A stretch of 64,000 nt of DNA from Aulostomus chinensis (GCA_037954235.1 JBBMOA010000015.1:4508501-4572500); one strand, 5' to 3'; shown: positions 48,501 through 62,800, counted from the stretch's first letter. A program made the numbers and translations. The notes: a model not told the origin generated them from the letters alone.

Positions 48501-51475
48501 TAAGAATCCCTTAGTTTTAGTCTTAAAAACGGCGGTTGGTAGCAAGCGGCTAAACAAGACCACACAGGTTGTCGCAGACATTAAATCATGCTGAAGTGAT
48601 AAGGTGATGTTGAGGCCGCGCGTCTGTGGTGGAGTTTCGTCATGCCATAAAGTTAGCTTTGTACTCCTAAAGATTGCATTTAAGCTTGTAAAAGTCATGC
48701 AGGCAATGATCAGCGGTGAAGATTATCTTGCTTAAGATTGTCTGGTGCTTAAGTCTCATAGATTTCTGTTTGCCTTCTACTTTATTTTGTTCAGTTACTC
48801 AAAATCCAGTGTAAAAATCCCATCTGTCTTTGGCGGAAGGAACCCATTGCGACGCTGACTTCCAGGAAAACAAACCATCAAATGCGGTTGAAATCATCGT
48901 CTCATACCAGACGTAAGGATTAGCTTAGCTTAAATGTTAGAGAAGGTAAATGTTGGTAGAAAACCAGCCTTTGTGACTCTTTGTTGTCATTTTTTTGCTC
49001 TTTTTTGGAGGAGACTGAGTCCTCCTCTGTACCTTATTGTTAAAAGCATAGAGCTGTTAGAGCAACCTCAGTGTTCTCTTTTATAGGATCATAAAAACTT
49101 TGTTGGTCACCTTGACAGACTTGTGTTGATATTGACGTAATATGGATCAGTGGCCAAAGTACCCTCTGTCAGTAAATAGCTTCATGGCATTACTGAGTGG
49201 GGACAGAGAGCTCCAAATAGCATTCAGGCAGCTCGCCCAGGATTTTAAGATGCAGGAAGAACCCTGCAAGATTCACAGATCCTCATGAGACATCTCTAAA
49301 TGAATTAGGGACTTTTCATTCCTTGATTCGTGCTAATCAAGTCCAGTAGAAACCTTGTGTTCCTTCCGCTGTGAAGTCAGAAGTTAAGCCCCGATGTCAA
49401 GCACGTGACTCGACCTGTAGCTACCACTTTAACAAGGACTTTTATGGGCTGAGAGAATAAGTGAGCTTTTGTCAAAGTAACTGGAGAAAATCACAGCGAA
49501 TGCTATTGGCAGGTCCACAAAGTTGGAGTCTATCAACAGAGCAACAGCAGGATTTACTCTGACGAATGCTGGAGTGGATTTCCTTTTTTTAGCTTCACAA
49601 TAGACTCGTGGTTAAAATGAGTTACTTTGTTGCTCCACACTGAAGTCTTTAATATTCACAGAACCATCATTGCACCACGACATTAGGCTTGCCGTTTGCA
49701 AAGTAATTGACACGGCATTATTTCGAGCCTCCACCTCTCTCCTGCCTGCTCCTTCCTGTGCCTTTTAAATATGTGAGGGAAAGAGGCCGTCTATTTTGAG
49801 GCCATAATAATTTAGGAGGGGGGCTAATGTTTGCAGTGGCCTCAGGGGAGACCGATTTAGATGGCCAATAGACTTGGCACGTTCAGACTGGTGCAGCTGA
49901 ACCCCACCACACCCACCCACCCTCCTCTTTCTCTCTGCCTATCTCTCTCCACCTCTCTGTCCTCTCTCTATTGAGTCAGTGGTTCAGGCCTGCCAGAGGC
50001 TAGTATAATGGTTCCCAGTGTCTGCAGAGATTAAAGGCCAGAGCTGCATTGTTCAAATGCCCTGAGATTAGTTTCCAAGGAGACGGGTTTCAGTTGCCAT
50101 GAGAACATAGTGCCTGGCTTTATCCAAGCGTTTTTTGTTGTTGTTGTTTTTTAAACAATTCCTATCTGTTTGCCTCTTTGCTTTCATTTACATTTGGGGT
50201 CTTTTCTTTATTTGGGTTCATGCAAGTTTGCTTTGATAGGATGTTAGTCTCTATTTATATGGCCGACGGCCCATCATTAGTCAGTGTCTCTTCTTCCTTT
50301 GCCATCCACCAGTGATCATGATCTGAACATGTGAGTGCCTTAATTAGTCCCAGTTGGCAAGGAGAACACCAGTTGGTTAACTCTGATGGATTTGTTGGTT
50401 TGTATGCTTGGCGTAACGATAGCAGTGCTGTTGTCACTCCAGAGTGAGTTATTCAAGTAAATATGGGATTGCCATGAAGTTAACTACTGTACCAACATGC
50501 AGGCTCCTGAGATGATGGCTTGTCTGAATTCTCACGGTCTGACTTCTCCTGAGGCACCACCATGACATTAACGGTTGTGGGTCCGAGTGACGTGTCGCTA
50601 TGAAAGCTGATTTTTTTTTTTTTTTTTTTTTTTTGCGCATCCAATCTAAACCACGTCACTGCAGAAACAGAAGCATCTCAGTGTCTACCATCCTTACGCT
50701 CAAATTGGGGGGAAAAGAAAAGAACAAAGAGTCTTTTGTGTCACTTGCGACCGGTTCCTCCACTGATACTGGCCACCGTAGTTTGTGTCTTAAGTAGGTT
50801 GGTTGCGGATGTGTGATAGCATCACTATCGAATGTATCGGACTTGAGAATCACATCAGATTTTTTTGAGAAACAAATGGGATTTAATGGATGCAAAATGT
50901 GTTTGGTGCTTTGATCAAATACTTTCAGTGTTAATTCCGATCAGCCTTAGCGGCACTTTGTGTTGAGTAATTGGCAAATGTTAGCATGTTAATGCGCTTA
51001 GGGAATTTTCATGATTATGTTTAGGGTAACCTGTTTCATACTGTGGATTGACAGACACGAGATCTTATTCATCAAGTCAAACTGGGTTTTTAAGGCTGGA
51101 TCCCTCTGAAGCACTGCACTCTACCCACATTCACTTCTTAAAAAGTATTTTTTCCGCTCTTTTATTGTTAAATGGAGTTTGGCAAACAGGTTTTAGGTGT
51201 GTAGGAGCCACCTTCTGGTAGTCGTGTGGTGCTCCAGGGTGTCAGTGAATAAGTTTCTACCCTTTCTTTCTGTATTCGACTTTCATTCTCCAGTGTTGTA
51301 TCGATGTCTGAATTTAAATTTTAAATTGCTTAAATCCAAACCAATGATGTCAGCGGAAACTTTGTTGAATACAGATGGCTGCTATGTGTGGTCATGACTG
51401 CATGCCGGACCTCTTACTGTCCAGGATTTGTGTCTTTAGCACTGTGGCTAAACTGTGTTCATCTGGTCCCAGCAG
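45478..51475 (+). other. gtf2ird1: gtf2ird1 intron 1 (6.0 kb)
   Basis: This is the inferred first intron. It opens with AGCTAGCTAG-like repeats at about 45624-45690 and holds A- and T-runs, a TG tract at 47053-47074 and a T-run at about 50612-50634. No coding exon was supported. Confidence 0.5.
47053..47074. repeat. TG microsatellite
   Basis: This is a pure GT tract in gtf2ird1 intron 1. Confidence 0.95.
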
Positions 51476-51479
51476 AGGC

Positions 51480-51605
51480 ATGGCTCAGATGAGAAAGCTG
51501 GCGTGTGAAGGCGTCAGGACGAACTCCCGGGTTGAGCCACAGGTTCCGCTGGTGTCAGCCAGACAGGAGATCCTCACCAGCCTGGTGTCTGCCCTCGACT
51601 CAGTG
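51480..51605 (+). CDS. gtf2ird1: gtf2ird1 exon 2: start codon, leucine zipper start
   Basis: An acceptor, probably CCCAGCAG ending at 51475, is followed within five bases by ATG 51480-51482; the donor is GTACGT. It encodes residues 1-42, ending EILTSLVSALDSV, the conserved zipper-like opening of the family. The open frame extends further upstream, but the family likeness begins here. Confidence 0.88.
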
Positions 51606-53810
51606 GTACGTCCAAGGGAAGAAACCACACTGTTTCCTTTCTGAGGGTCTCACTCTGTTGTGTCCCAATGACTGGCTGTGCTCACTATCACCTGCTAATG
51701 TGCTGTTTGCACAGTATGATGTCAAACTGAGAATGTAGTTCCTGCCATCTGTATTGTAAATGAATTTTGAATTTAAATCTAATAATCTATCTGAAATGCA
51801 TAATTTAAATCCAATAACACCACTCCCTGTGAGACAGGCAGGAGTGATGGAACTAAATAAATAGAATGCATTTATTGTCAGTGATTTATTATTTTAGCTC
51901 TTGTATAAACCTCATATGGCTTGGACATATACATCTCATCACGTTTTTAGATTATTATTCTACTTTAATGAAAAAATAATTTCCCCGGCTGAAAATGAGC
52001 CAAAACCTGAAAGCACTCCACGGCCCACCCATGGGACCCGGCCCAGTTTTTGAGAAACACCAATGTGTGGGTGGTATGTTAGTAGGTGATTCTGAACACA
52101 GGCATTGTTTTTAAATCAATATTTCCATGAGAATATTTTCCAACCGCCTAGCTATTTGTTATTAGTATTTATTATTTAATTCATTTTGCATTGACCAGTC
52201 AAAAATCCTTGTGTGCTTGTATTTCAGTGTATGGCGATGTCTAAACTCAACGCTGAGGTGGCGTGCGTCACCGTACACGAAGACAGCGTGATTGCCGTTG
52301 GCACAGAAAGGGGCAGAGTTTTCCTCAACTCCAGGAGGGAAATCCAGACAGACTTCTACAAGTTTTGTCGTAAGTTTCTCTCTCTCTCACCCTGTAAGTG
52401 GAGCTGCCATTCTGCTCATGTTAGTCTTTATCAGATAAACATCAATGAGTGAAAACAACATGTACTCACTCTGAAACCACACCGCTGTAATGTCTGTCTT
52501 GTTATTTGGCTTCAGGGGTGCCATGTCTGCAAAACATGACCACAGCCAATACCCATACCAAAGACCAGGAAGGCGATCCCAGCAAACTGAGTAAGGACAA
52601 TGAGCACGGGAAACCGAGAGCTCCTTCCGATGCTCAGTCCAACATCTTTGTTCTGAGGAAGATGGTAGAGGAAGTCTTCACTGTGCTTTACAGTAAGGAA
52701 TCCCTAAAGACAACATGTTTCTCTCCCACAGTGCTTTTTCTTTCCTAAACATTTCTCTCCTCATTGCCACTCCTTGTTGTCAAGAATCAAACACTTTTTA
52801 TTTCTTTTACAAGTTATGTAGCACAGCACTAACTGCCTGATGGCATGTGCAGGTGAAGCTGTGGGGAAGAGCAGTCTGGTCCCTGTGCCTTATGAATGGA
52901 TCCAGAAGGACCCCAGCTGTCTGGTGGCCCACGGTTTGCCTGAGGGCGTCACCCTGAAAAAGCCCTCGGAGTATGATACTAAGACCCTGATGAAGATTCT
53001 GGAGCAGAGTCACCGCATTCAGTTCACAGTGAAAAGGTGAGTGAGCAAAGTGAGTATGTGGGATGAGAGACGGCTGTGTGAATGCTTGTATTCAACCATG
53101 GAACCAGCTCGGTCACATCTTGTGTTTGGCTGCAAGCACACACAGCTTGGATCAGCATGCAAAGAGAGAATATTTACAAAAGGAGCATCAAAGACCGTTG
53201 GTCATCTGTACAGTGGCACATCACTCCAAATCCCCTCCTGCTCTTCTGCAGCCAACCTTTCAGATCTCAGGGCCATCACACGCCTTGCAAACACAATAAC
53301 ACAGGACATCACGCATCAGAAAACAGTCTTCTCACTGTGCTGTTCTCCAGGGCAGGTACAGGTTTACAGGGTTGGACGGCTTGTTTTGTCCTAACAGCTC
53401 TAGACAAGGTGACGCGGAACTCATTACAAGTCTCTATATGTTGTCCTGCCTCTTTCCTGTGGTGCCTTTGATGCAGTTTTGCCTCTGTAACTACCAGCAC
53501 CTGCAATCTCACTGAATCCTATGAAAGTGTTTACAGTATCGTCTTCTAAGCTGGCCCACAATGCCAGGGGAGAAGTAGGGTACAGCTAATGGTCACTATC
53601 CCAACACTATATCCCATCATGCACTCTGCTGGCTATGTGAGAGGACAGCGAGCCTCAGCAGATCCCTGTAGTGTCCTAAACTGTTGTTTACATTTTGCAA
53701 ACTAGTTCTCTATATACGGTATGTAGTCCTCTTCGTAGAAGTGCCCGGATAGTCATCAGGGACGTGTTAACACGGGACAGAAACCCACTTGATTATGCTA
53801 TTCTTCATTT

Positions 53811-53898
<88 letters not shown>

Positions 53899-56800
53899 CG
53901 TGTGCGTGCGTGTGTTCAGGCCAGCAGAAGATCTGGCTCGAGAAGCCAAGTCCAGTACAGATCACAATCACAACACTTCCACTGCCATCATGTCGCAGAG
54001 CAGCCACGGCCCAGTGAAGACTACTGCCCAGGTAGTCACGTCATCAAGTCCCACCACTTCCACCAACTCTGTTCTCTCAAACTTCCTCTACGGCATGCCC
54101 ATGTCCTCCAAACCCCACCCAGATGGCAAGCTGGATTTCAAACCCATGTCCCTCCTCAACCTGAGCAAGGACAGACTGGCCAGCTGGACAGATAAGAGCA
54201 CATCGACAAAGGACGGCACGAACAGTGGTGAGGATGCTGATAACTATCATAATAACAAAGAATACGAAACCGTTATGCTGAAGATGTGCAAGGCAGAATG
54301 AAAAAAGGCTGCAAACATTTCTGACTGAACTAAGATGAAACTGTTTAATTTATCTGATGTTTACAGATGAGACAACACGGCTACCTGGTGAGCAGGGCCA
54401 GAGTCCAGCTGGTATCCACATATCCAAGAGGCTTCTCTTCTCCATAGTCCATGAAAAATCAGGTGGGATTGAAAAAAGATGTAGATCTTGTGATGTAGAT
54501 GTAGAGGATTATGTTTTATAAAACCAGGCCACCTATTTTTTATCAGAGAAAACCACGGCCACTGGCTCCCGTGCACTGACTTTCTGTTCCAGAGTCTTTT
54601 TGACCTGCTTAGCAAGACAAAAAGACAATCTATAAATATTGTAATATTAGAAGTAAAAATTTGCATCATCTGAGGCGGATTTCTTTGCATTTTGTGTCGT
54701 ATCTTTTCATGTCCTCCTGTTTGGATTTTCTGGCTTAAACAGTAGCCAAGCATTGTTTACTGAAGTTAAGCTAAACTATACTAACCCTCAACCATTAAGG
54801 GGCTAAGCTAAGATGTTAAGAGTAATCCTATAAGAAGATTGCACTAATATCCCGAGCTGACACTGAGTAGATGAAGAAGATTAATTTTAAACCGTTAGCA
54901 CAACAATGAAACAAAGCTACTTTGAAGTTGCGGGCTTCTTCATTGTATGTGATATACTCATAGGAACGTCCTCTCTGTCTCTGCAGAAAAATGGGATTCA
55001 TTCATTCGGGAAACGGAGGACATCAACACATTGAGAGAATGTGTTCAGATCTTATTCAACAGCAGATACGGTGAGAAAAGCCCCTCTGTTTTGAGGGTCC
55101 TGTGAAATCAGTTTTATCACGCAGGAAGAGACGAGCGCCGATGTGGCGAGCAGAACCTGGAATGTCCTTGAGAGACCAGCTGTCTGTGACCAAGCCACAG
55201 GACACAAGTGTTTGGCTTTAAATGTGTGCTTGACTTTAATCATGACTGTGTGTCTGTGCTGGGGGGGCACTTTTGGGTTTTATTACTCCATTAATGTATT
55301 AATTAATTATTTTTTGTTTTCAAAGAATACACTTGGCGTTGATGATTTCGCACACTAGCATATCACCATTATCATACCAGTTCCTGTGCGTTTGACCCCA
55401 GCCTTACTTCTCCTGGAGGTCTTCTTTCGTTAGCATTAGCGTCTCAACTATTTACATTTGAACATGGAAAACTTTACTTTTGAATATCTTGTGGTGTAGA
55501 AGGTGGCTCTGATTGTGCAATGAGGAAATCCAGCTTCTTTTTTTTCCTCACACATTTTGGTAGATTCCATAGTATTTCGCTTTTTTACAGTTCATATTTT
55601 AATCATCCAATTTTGCGTTGTCTTTCTCACCTCACAGAAATCATGGTTCCCCACTCTGTGCCTCTTGCATTATACAGTGTTCCATTTATAACTGTTGATG
55701 CACAGTTTGATGATTTTTCATTTTCGGTGATACACAAGACACATACTAAGTAACCACAGTCAAATTCCACGGAAAACAGGCGTCCCATTAAAAAATCTTT
55801 TTTCCCAGGAAAAAAAGCCCACAGCTCACTTCGGAGTCTCATTTAGCTCTAATAATTGACATAAATCTTGCTGAGCGTGCGTCCGACTAGAGGCTGCTTT
55901 GCTCTGTGAGAAATTCATTGTCACATACATGGAATATCTCAGAGAGGTTCTTTCTGTGGCATCTTTTTCTAAAAAAACCTGGGTACTTACAGCTGAGGCC
56001 CTGGGGCTAGATCACATGGTGCCTGTCCCATATCGCAAAATAGCCTGCGACCCCGGGGCCGTGGAGATCATCGGCATCCCGGACCAGATCCCCTTCAAGA
56101 GACCCTGCACCTACGGAGTCCCCAAGCTCAAACGCATCCTGGATGAACGGCATGGAATCCGCTTCATTGTGAAACGGTAAATGATGCTTTGAGATTAGAG
56201 TACAAAATATATCCCATGTGTCTAGTATTATGTATGGATGGAGGTTTTTACACTTTTAAAATGATGTCAGTACGAAGCATTGCATCAGGCAGACTGTTGG
56301 TACAAATCTGTAGTATCAGACTGATGTAGGAACTCTGAGACAAAAATATCTGAGGAGATCTTATTTGTGGAACCACATCTCCTTCCAGCTCTCCTCCCAG
56401 TAACAGCTTGAAATGTTTATTTAGACAAGATTTTTAAGAAGGACGTACCAGCTTATTATACCGTCTGTCTGTTAGCGGCGTTTTTTTAGCACGCTATTCC
56501 GCAGACAGGTACAGTACAGCGTTTCATGTCCCAAATGACCTCCTTCTTGCCAGCTTCTTGCACCAATGGCTGCTCTTCCTGCCATTTATTTGTCAGTTTA
56601 ACATTGAACCACCAGGCCTTGTTGGAGATAACGCATTGTTTAACGTATCCTGCAGGAAGCTCGTTAGCGTTAATACAATTAGGAAAGAGTGAAAGGGTGA
56701 TTAATCCAAAGTTACATCCCATTCCGGTCATCATTGATCAGAAGTGGGTTGTAACAAGTGACGTCGCATGTACTCGAGTTACTGTTTGGAATTCATTTGT

Positions 56801-59800
56801 AATTTTTAGAGCAGTTTTCTTGTAGCCTAGTTTATGCTGTTACTTCAGTAGATCAATTTATTTATTTTTTACTGCGATTCACGCACTCACGGTCAAGAGG
56901 CAGGCGGTTGGCTGATCCCAGGTCTGCCAGTGTTATGTTAAGCAGCCACGTTCCCCACAAAACTTTCAGCAGGAGGAAGATGTCTTTGAAATAGTAGGAG
57001 TCGACGGTATTTACAGGCGTTCAGCGCGGCGTCCACGCGGTTGTGTTTGGTCAGAGGGATGCAATGACAAATGAGCGAGTCAGTTACGCGATTGTTTGTC
57101 TCAGAGCAGTTAACAAGCTGAAAGAACTCTCCTCACCGTGATTCATGCCTTCAGAGGTACAACATTCTTTGAACTCAGTGACTAATTACCTATTATCCCT
57201 TTTATATTCCAGAATGTTTGATGAAAGGATTTTCACTGGTAAGAGCTTGATTCATTTCTTTTGTTTTAAGAGCTTTGAGCTGTGACTTGGTCTCATTATC
57301 ACTGTCTCTTAATGACTTCTCACGCCACTCTTTCTAATCATGTCTGGGCATGAGCTGATCTCAAAGGTTTCTGTTTGGAGAAAAATAGCCGCAGCGAGAG
57401 GTGTCGATTGGTGTCATGAATCCGGCGTCATGTGTTCGTCCTATATTGAGGATTTGCTGACAGTCGCCCTAGATTCAGAAATGTGTCACTAATCAGATTA
57501 TTCTGGTCAATGCCAGCACTGTTCACACATAGATTATTAATATATGTAGGTATTTGCGTCATAGGTTTATGCAAATTGTTGTATGCATATATATCAATTT
57601 TCCAAAGACATAGATGTATCTTGTACCAGACATTCAGCCCATGAGCTGATATGTGTTAGAATTGACGGTCTGATGCAGTTTGCCGATGTTCCCAGACCCA
57701 TTTTTACTGAGAAGGCTGGATTTATGTATGAGACCACCTTAATTGCAGCTGGATGCATCTGATAGGCCGGTTATATGAGATAATAAGTGCTAGTAATCAG
57801 CTGAAAGGTGCGCTGAAAACTTTCCTTTTCAGTTCATTTAGTAAAAATTAGATGGAATTAGAGCTAATTTGGCTCACTGCCGAGGTCTTGCTTGTGTTTT
57901 CATCAAAATAAAAAAAATGGGTTGCGTCTTTTCCAGAGGATCTTTGGGTAAAATGTGATTACTTCTGTAGGATTGTTCTGCATGTGTGTGGAACTCCAGT
58001 CAGGCATTTAGCCATCCATTACCCGTCTGAAACATTACAATTAATTACAGTAACCGCTCGCACTCAAAACTGCTCAGTCACGTCTTTATTTATGAGCCAC
58101 AGATGTTATTTGCTACGGAGATGCAATGTTTGTTCATCGTCTGTGTCTTGTTTATTGAAGCTGCTGGCAAGATTGCAAGGGAGGAAGGCAAGCACGACCT
58201 GGGCTCCACGCCTGAAGACAGCTTCCCTGAGAATCTGAGCATCCCGCCCACCTCAGCCGAGCTACTCAGCAACCCTCACAGCAGCAGGTCAGCGCGCATT
58301 CATCCCCGCAGACTTGGTTTGTAATGTGGAAATATGACAGAGTGGCTGTCCATCCGTCCATCATAGAAATGGATATTTTATGCCGATCATCCGAGACCTG
58401 GTGGAAATAGACTGAGGAGGGTGACCTAGAGGTTCTTCTCCCCAGCAATGCATCCATGAACTGGGGGCTACTGGAAAAGAAAATGCTGAATATTGCAGCA
58501 TATGAAAGAAAAAAGGATGATTTTTTATTGACCAAAATATTAATATAAAATACAGGAGTCAAGAACACGCAATGAAAAGAGGTTTTACATGTATTTCCTG
58601 TTTAGTACTAATAGCTGGTGCTTTTTAAAAAAATCTTTTTGTCGCATGACATGGACGCTATAGAAAAAGTAAATGCTGAGTTTGTCAGTATATTGGAAGA
58701 AAAATTTGAAATTGAATTAAAATATTCATATGAAATGTAGGGGCGGGGGGGGTAAAAGGGGGGTGTGTCCTTTATTTCCAGTCCAGCATGAGAAGTGAAG
58801 GTAACCTTAAAACTTCTAATAGCCAGTTGGTTTTTGGGTCCCTTGTTCTGTGCAAAAATAGGACAGAAAACTGGATGACGTTTATCATTGTAAAGCAAAA
58901 TAAAAGCAATTTCATGTTCCAGCGGGTACAAATGGGTCGGCCGATCTAAATCACGCCAGAAATATTAGCACTAAAAAAGCGAATGTTTAAGGGCTAAAGT
59001 CGGCGAATGTTTTATCCATCATTTCTAAACTGCGCGTTCCATTTTTACCTCTGCAGATCAACAAGTGCGTGTGTGAGTCCCTTGGCTGACTGTGAAGCAG
59101 GTATGTGCAAATCAAAGCGTCTCTGCATAATTAAAACTCTTGATTACGGTGTTGTGTTTCCTGAAGTAGCCGTAATTCCAAGACCTGAATATCAGATTAA
59201 GGTCCTTCGAGGTCTTTAAATCACATTTGCCATCATGTTTTGCCGTCCAGACAGTTCAAGCACATTCTGTCGCCTACTTAAATGTGTTTAACACAGCCAC
59301 AAATCTCAAATGCAGTGGCCACACACTGATGGGAACTCAGGCAGAATGAACTGTTCAATCCCCCCAGGTCCTTCAGGAGATTGCATTCCTTTGAAAAGGA
59401 TTAAAACAGAGCCTCCAGATGGGGAGATCATTCAAGTTACTGTGCCAGGTAAGTGAGCGCACGCTGGCTTTAGAATGTATTCATTTCTGTAGTCATAAAC
59501 TCTGCATCCAGATAGGCCGCTTGCACACGTCGATTCTGACGCCGTCACCAAACTTAAGAGACTGTGGATAACCGCCATCGGCCACCGTGGGGCAGAGAGC
59601 TTTCGCCTGCTGCCCCGAACCCAGACAGTCTGATTGTCCTGCTACCGTCAAATCTCTGCTTCAAGCTCCTCCCACAGGCGTATCCGTCCAATCAGTGCTG
59701 TTCGACACTGCTTCTGTCACTGAGTGCATTTCACTGGGTTTGTTTCATGGTTTGCATTTCATATTATTTTGATGTATTTCATAATATTTTTATGATTTTT

Positions 59801-62800
59801 GTATGGCGACCTTGAGTGTCCTAAAAGGTGCGGATAAATACTATTATTATTATTATTATGATTATTATTATGCATAATAATGATAATAAGGAGGAGCCGT
59901 ATTTGGGTAGCAGGATGGAGTGTCACTGTGAAGGAGGTGGATGCGGTTGACTGGAGCCCCACGTTGGGGACGGAACAGAGACGAGTTGAGTCGACAGCAA
60001 CTTAAGGTGTTTTCAACGAGTTTTAATCTGTCAGAACAGAACCATCAACATATTTCCCTCAAATATTAGTGGACGGGAATCCTTTGATAGTGCAGAGGTA
60101 GCTTGATGCTGTGGCTCTGCTGACAAGGAAACTTAAATAATTGAAATATTTACTCTGGATAGAGAGAAAAGAAACACTGGGAAAATTGCAATCTTGTGAT
60201 TGTGACATTGAACACTCATTTCATGGAGTTTTGATCTTCTCTACCCTTACAAACCCCCCTACACCCGAATACACACCATAGTTTATTGTCTGTTTTACTC
60301 TGAAAGGGACCATAATTGACAAAATCCCCATGAAGCTGCGTTGAAGCAGACGTTAAACTAGCGATTGACACCGTGAAGTTGTTAAGAAAATGTTTCCTGA
60401 GGTAATGAATGAAGTGAGAAGTCGATCATTTGCTTTACTTTTTTTAGGAGACGCCCCCTGCTGGCTATTAGAAAGAGTTCATGTTTAAGATACTGAGAGA
60501 CTAAGAGGTGCTCTCACTTCCACACGGTGTCAGGCCACACAGAGGCAGCTTTGGTTATTTACTGGAATTCTTTTCGAAAGGCTCCTACAAGATAAACAAC
60601 TTCAGGGACAATGTGATTTGGTTGGCAAACGTCCATCGGCTGATTCTCCCCATCAACAGGGACGGCGAGCACAGCTGCCTCCCCGCGTTTGTGATGGGGG
60701 GCATCCATCATGACATGTTTGCGAGCTAAAACCAGCAAGACAGGAAATGTCAAAATATCATAAGGGACATCAATATAAGCAGTGTGTGTGTGTGTGTGTG
60801 TGTGTCTCCAGAGGCTGGAACTAGCGGGGAGGAGCCCAGTGAGTCTGTGGCCGAGCCTGTCCTGGCAGCATCATGTCCAGCCACAGCCTCGCCCTCCGCC
60901 CCCTCAGCTGTCCCCTCAGCTGCCCATCACCCAATGGAAAACCACACAGGTAACGTCAGCACCTCCACTTCTCCCTTTCCCCTACCGTCTTCTCACTGCA
61001 GCTCCTGGATTGCCACCTGCAGCCTAACAGCCACCTAGCGCCCCCTCCCACCACTGCCACCTCCCACTCTACTGGCTGGTTTTTAAGGAAGTAAATTAGC
61101 CGCCACACGTATGAAACCACTTTTTTTCAGACACTCTTATCTTTCCACAACCAAACTTTCCCAGTCACTAGTAACTGCAACCTCAAGAATCCTCCGTAGC
61201 TCTTCCGTCCCCCTGTCTTGCCCAACTAGCTCTCATCTGTGAAAGGCACCATGTACTCTGAGATTCTTCCGAGTCTCTTAGAAACCAAATTCTTATTCTT
61301 GGTCAATTCTCCTTTAATTAATAGTGATGCATTGTGCACATTTCCAGATTTTGAGTTACGTTGTTCTGCTGCCCAGAAGGATTAGAGTTAGTTATTAGAG
61401 GCACCAAACTGCTCCCGCCAGGTCCCCTGAACCCACCTCCGTCTAACTCTCCTCAGACTGAAACACCTTTCAACCATAGGTGACTAGAGTCGGGATACCA
61501 AGGACCTTCGGGTAGACTTAAGTCTCTCTCTGAGCTTCCCAGGCCTCATGTGTCAAGTCTTAACTCTGTTTTAATGGCGACCACTACTGGGGCCCACTCA
61601 CACTGTGTACTTCCTGCTCTTCCCCTCACGTCTGATTGGATTGATTAGTGTGATTGCTCTCTTGGTCCTGGCATGGTCGTGGTCGACTCCAATTCCGCAC
61701 AGCAGGGGCAGGGAGCACGGACAGCGGGGCGGTGAATTTCAAGGCATGCGCATGTTTTTTTTCATGTGCTTTGTGTCGTTAATATGTCGTTCACTTGCCT
61801 GCTGTGTTCTAAACGCTGTGGCGAACCTCCAGTTTGCCATCAACACACGCAGGATCTTCAACTTGTCAACAATCTTCGTGGCCGAGATGGCATAGAGCAG
61901 CTCGTTCTGTGGAGGTCAGAAGCACCAGAAACCGGGCGCAAATCCCCTTGTTCACTTGGGCTTTGTGTGAGTTTATCCGTGGGGAGGGGGCTTTACAGTG
62001 TGTCGATTAGATTTCCCCCCTCGTCACATTCAACCAATGAAATATAAATCCTAAGCCGCAAGTTTCCCGTGCAAATACCAGGCTCCAGCACGCCGCCGCT
62101 CGTGCTTCAGCCTGCTACGAGGCAGCCGGGCCCAGTGTGGGTGCTCTCTTGGTTATGTGATGCCGCCCGCAAAAAAGAGCTCTCCCAAAATTTGCTTTGG
62201 AAAGGAGGCAGATCAAGTTTTTCTCCTGGTATTAAATCAATTCAACCAATAAGTGAGGTGCTGTGAGAAAGTCTACCCGATGTTTCCTTGGGCTTCACTT
62301 TCTAGGAGGCCTTTTATTTTATTGATTTGATTGTGCTTTGTTTAAGTTTTCTTTTCTTTCACAAATGACCACTAAAGGAGAGAAATGGAAGGTAAGTGCA
62401 GATGTCTTATAGTAATATTTGCTTTAAAATACTCTTAAAGAAGTACTGGTATATTACATCACTTGTAGTAGAATGAACGGGGATGTGGATCTGCTGTATC
62501 TGAGATTTTAGAATGAAAGTCATGTTGTGATATTTGTGGCAATGTTGAATCCTCAGAAAGCATCTCAGCCAGAGCTCCGTATCTGTCTGTGGAATACAAG
62601 GAGTTAGCACCGAAGAGATGACGTGCGGTGGTTATTTGCTTCACTAAGGGCTCTCAGAACAGCTCAAAAGTAAATAAAAAAAAAAAAAAAACAAACTCCA
62701 TCGATGCAAGAGCTGACGTTTACATTTTAATTTAAAGTCAAGGACTTCTGTGGTATATCGTGATTTAGTATCTAAATGTGTCTTTGTGGCTCCGACAGGC

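Noticed and set aside
53789..54017. Long frames of repeated Val-Cys or Thr-His on both strands
   Set aside because: They are translations of the TG tract; the real exon begins only at 53920 in one defined frame.
54361..54753. 130-residue minus-strand frame
   Set aside because: It runs antisense to gtf2ird1 exon 7; the plus-strand exon has conserved residues and phase.
60508..60753. Overlapping 64- and 73-residue frames on opposite strands
   Set aside because: No family likeness and no splice sites; they lie inside gtf2ird1 intron 13.
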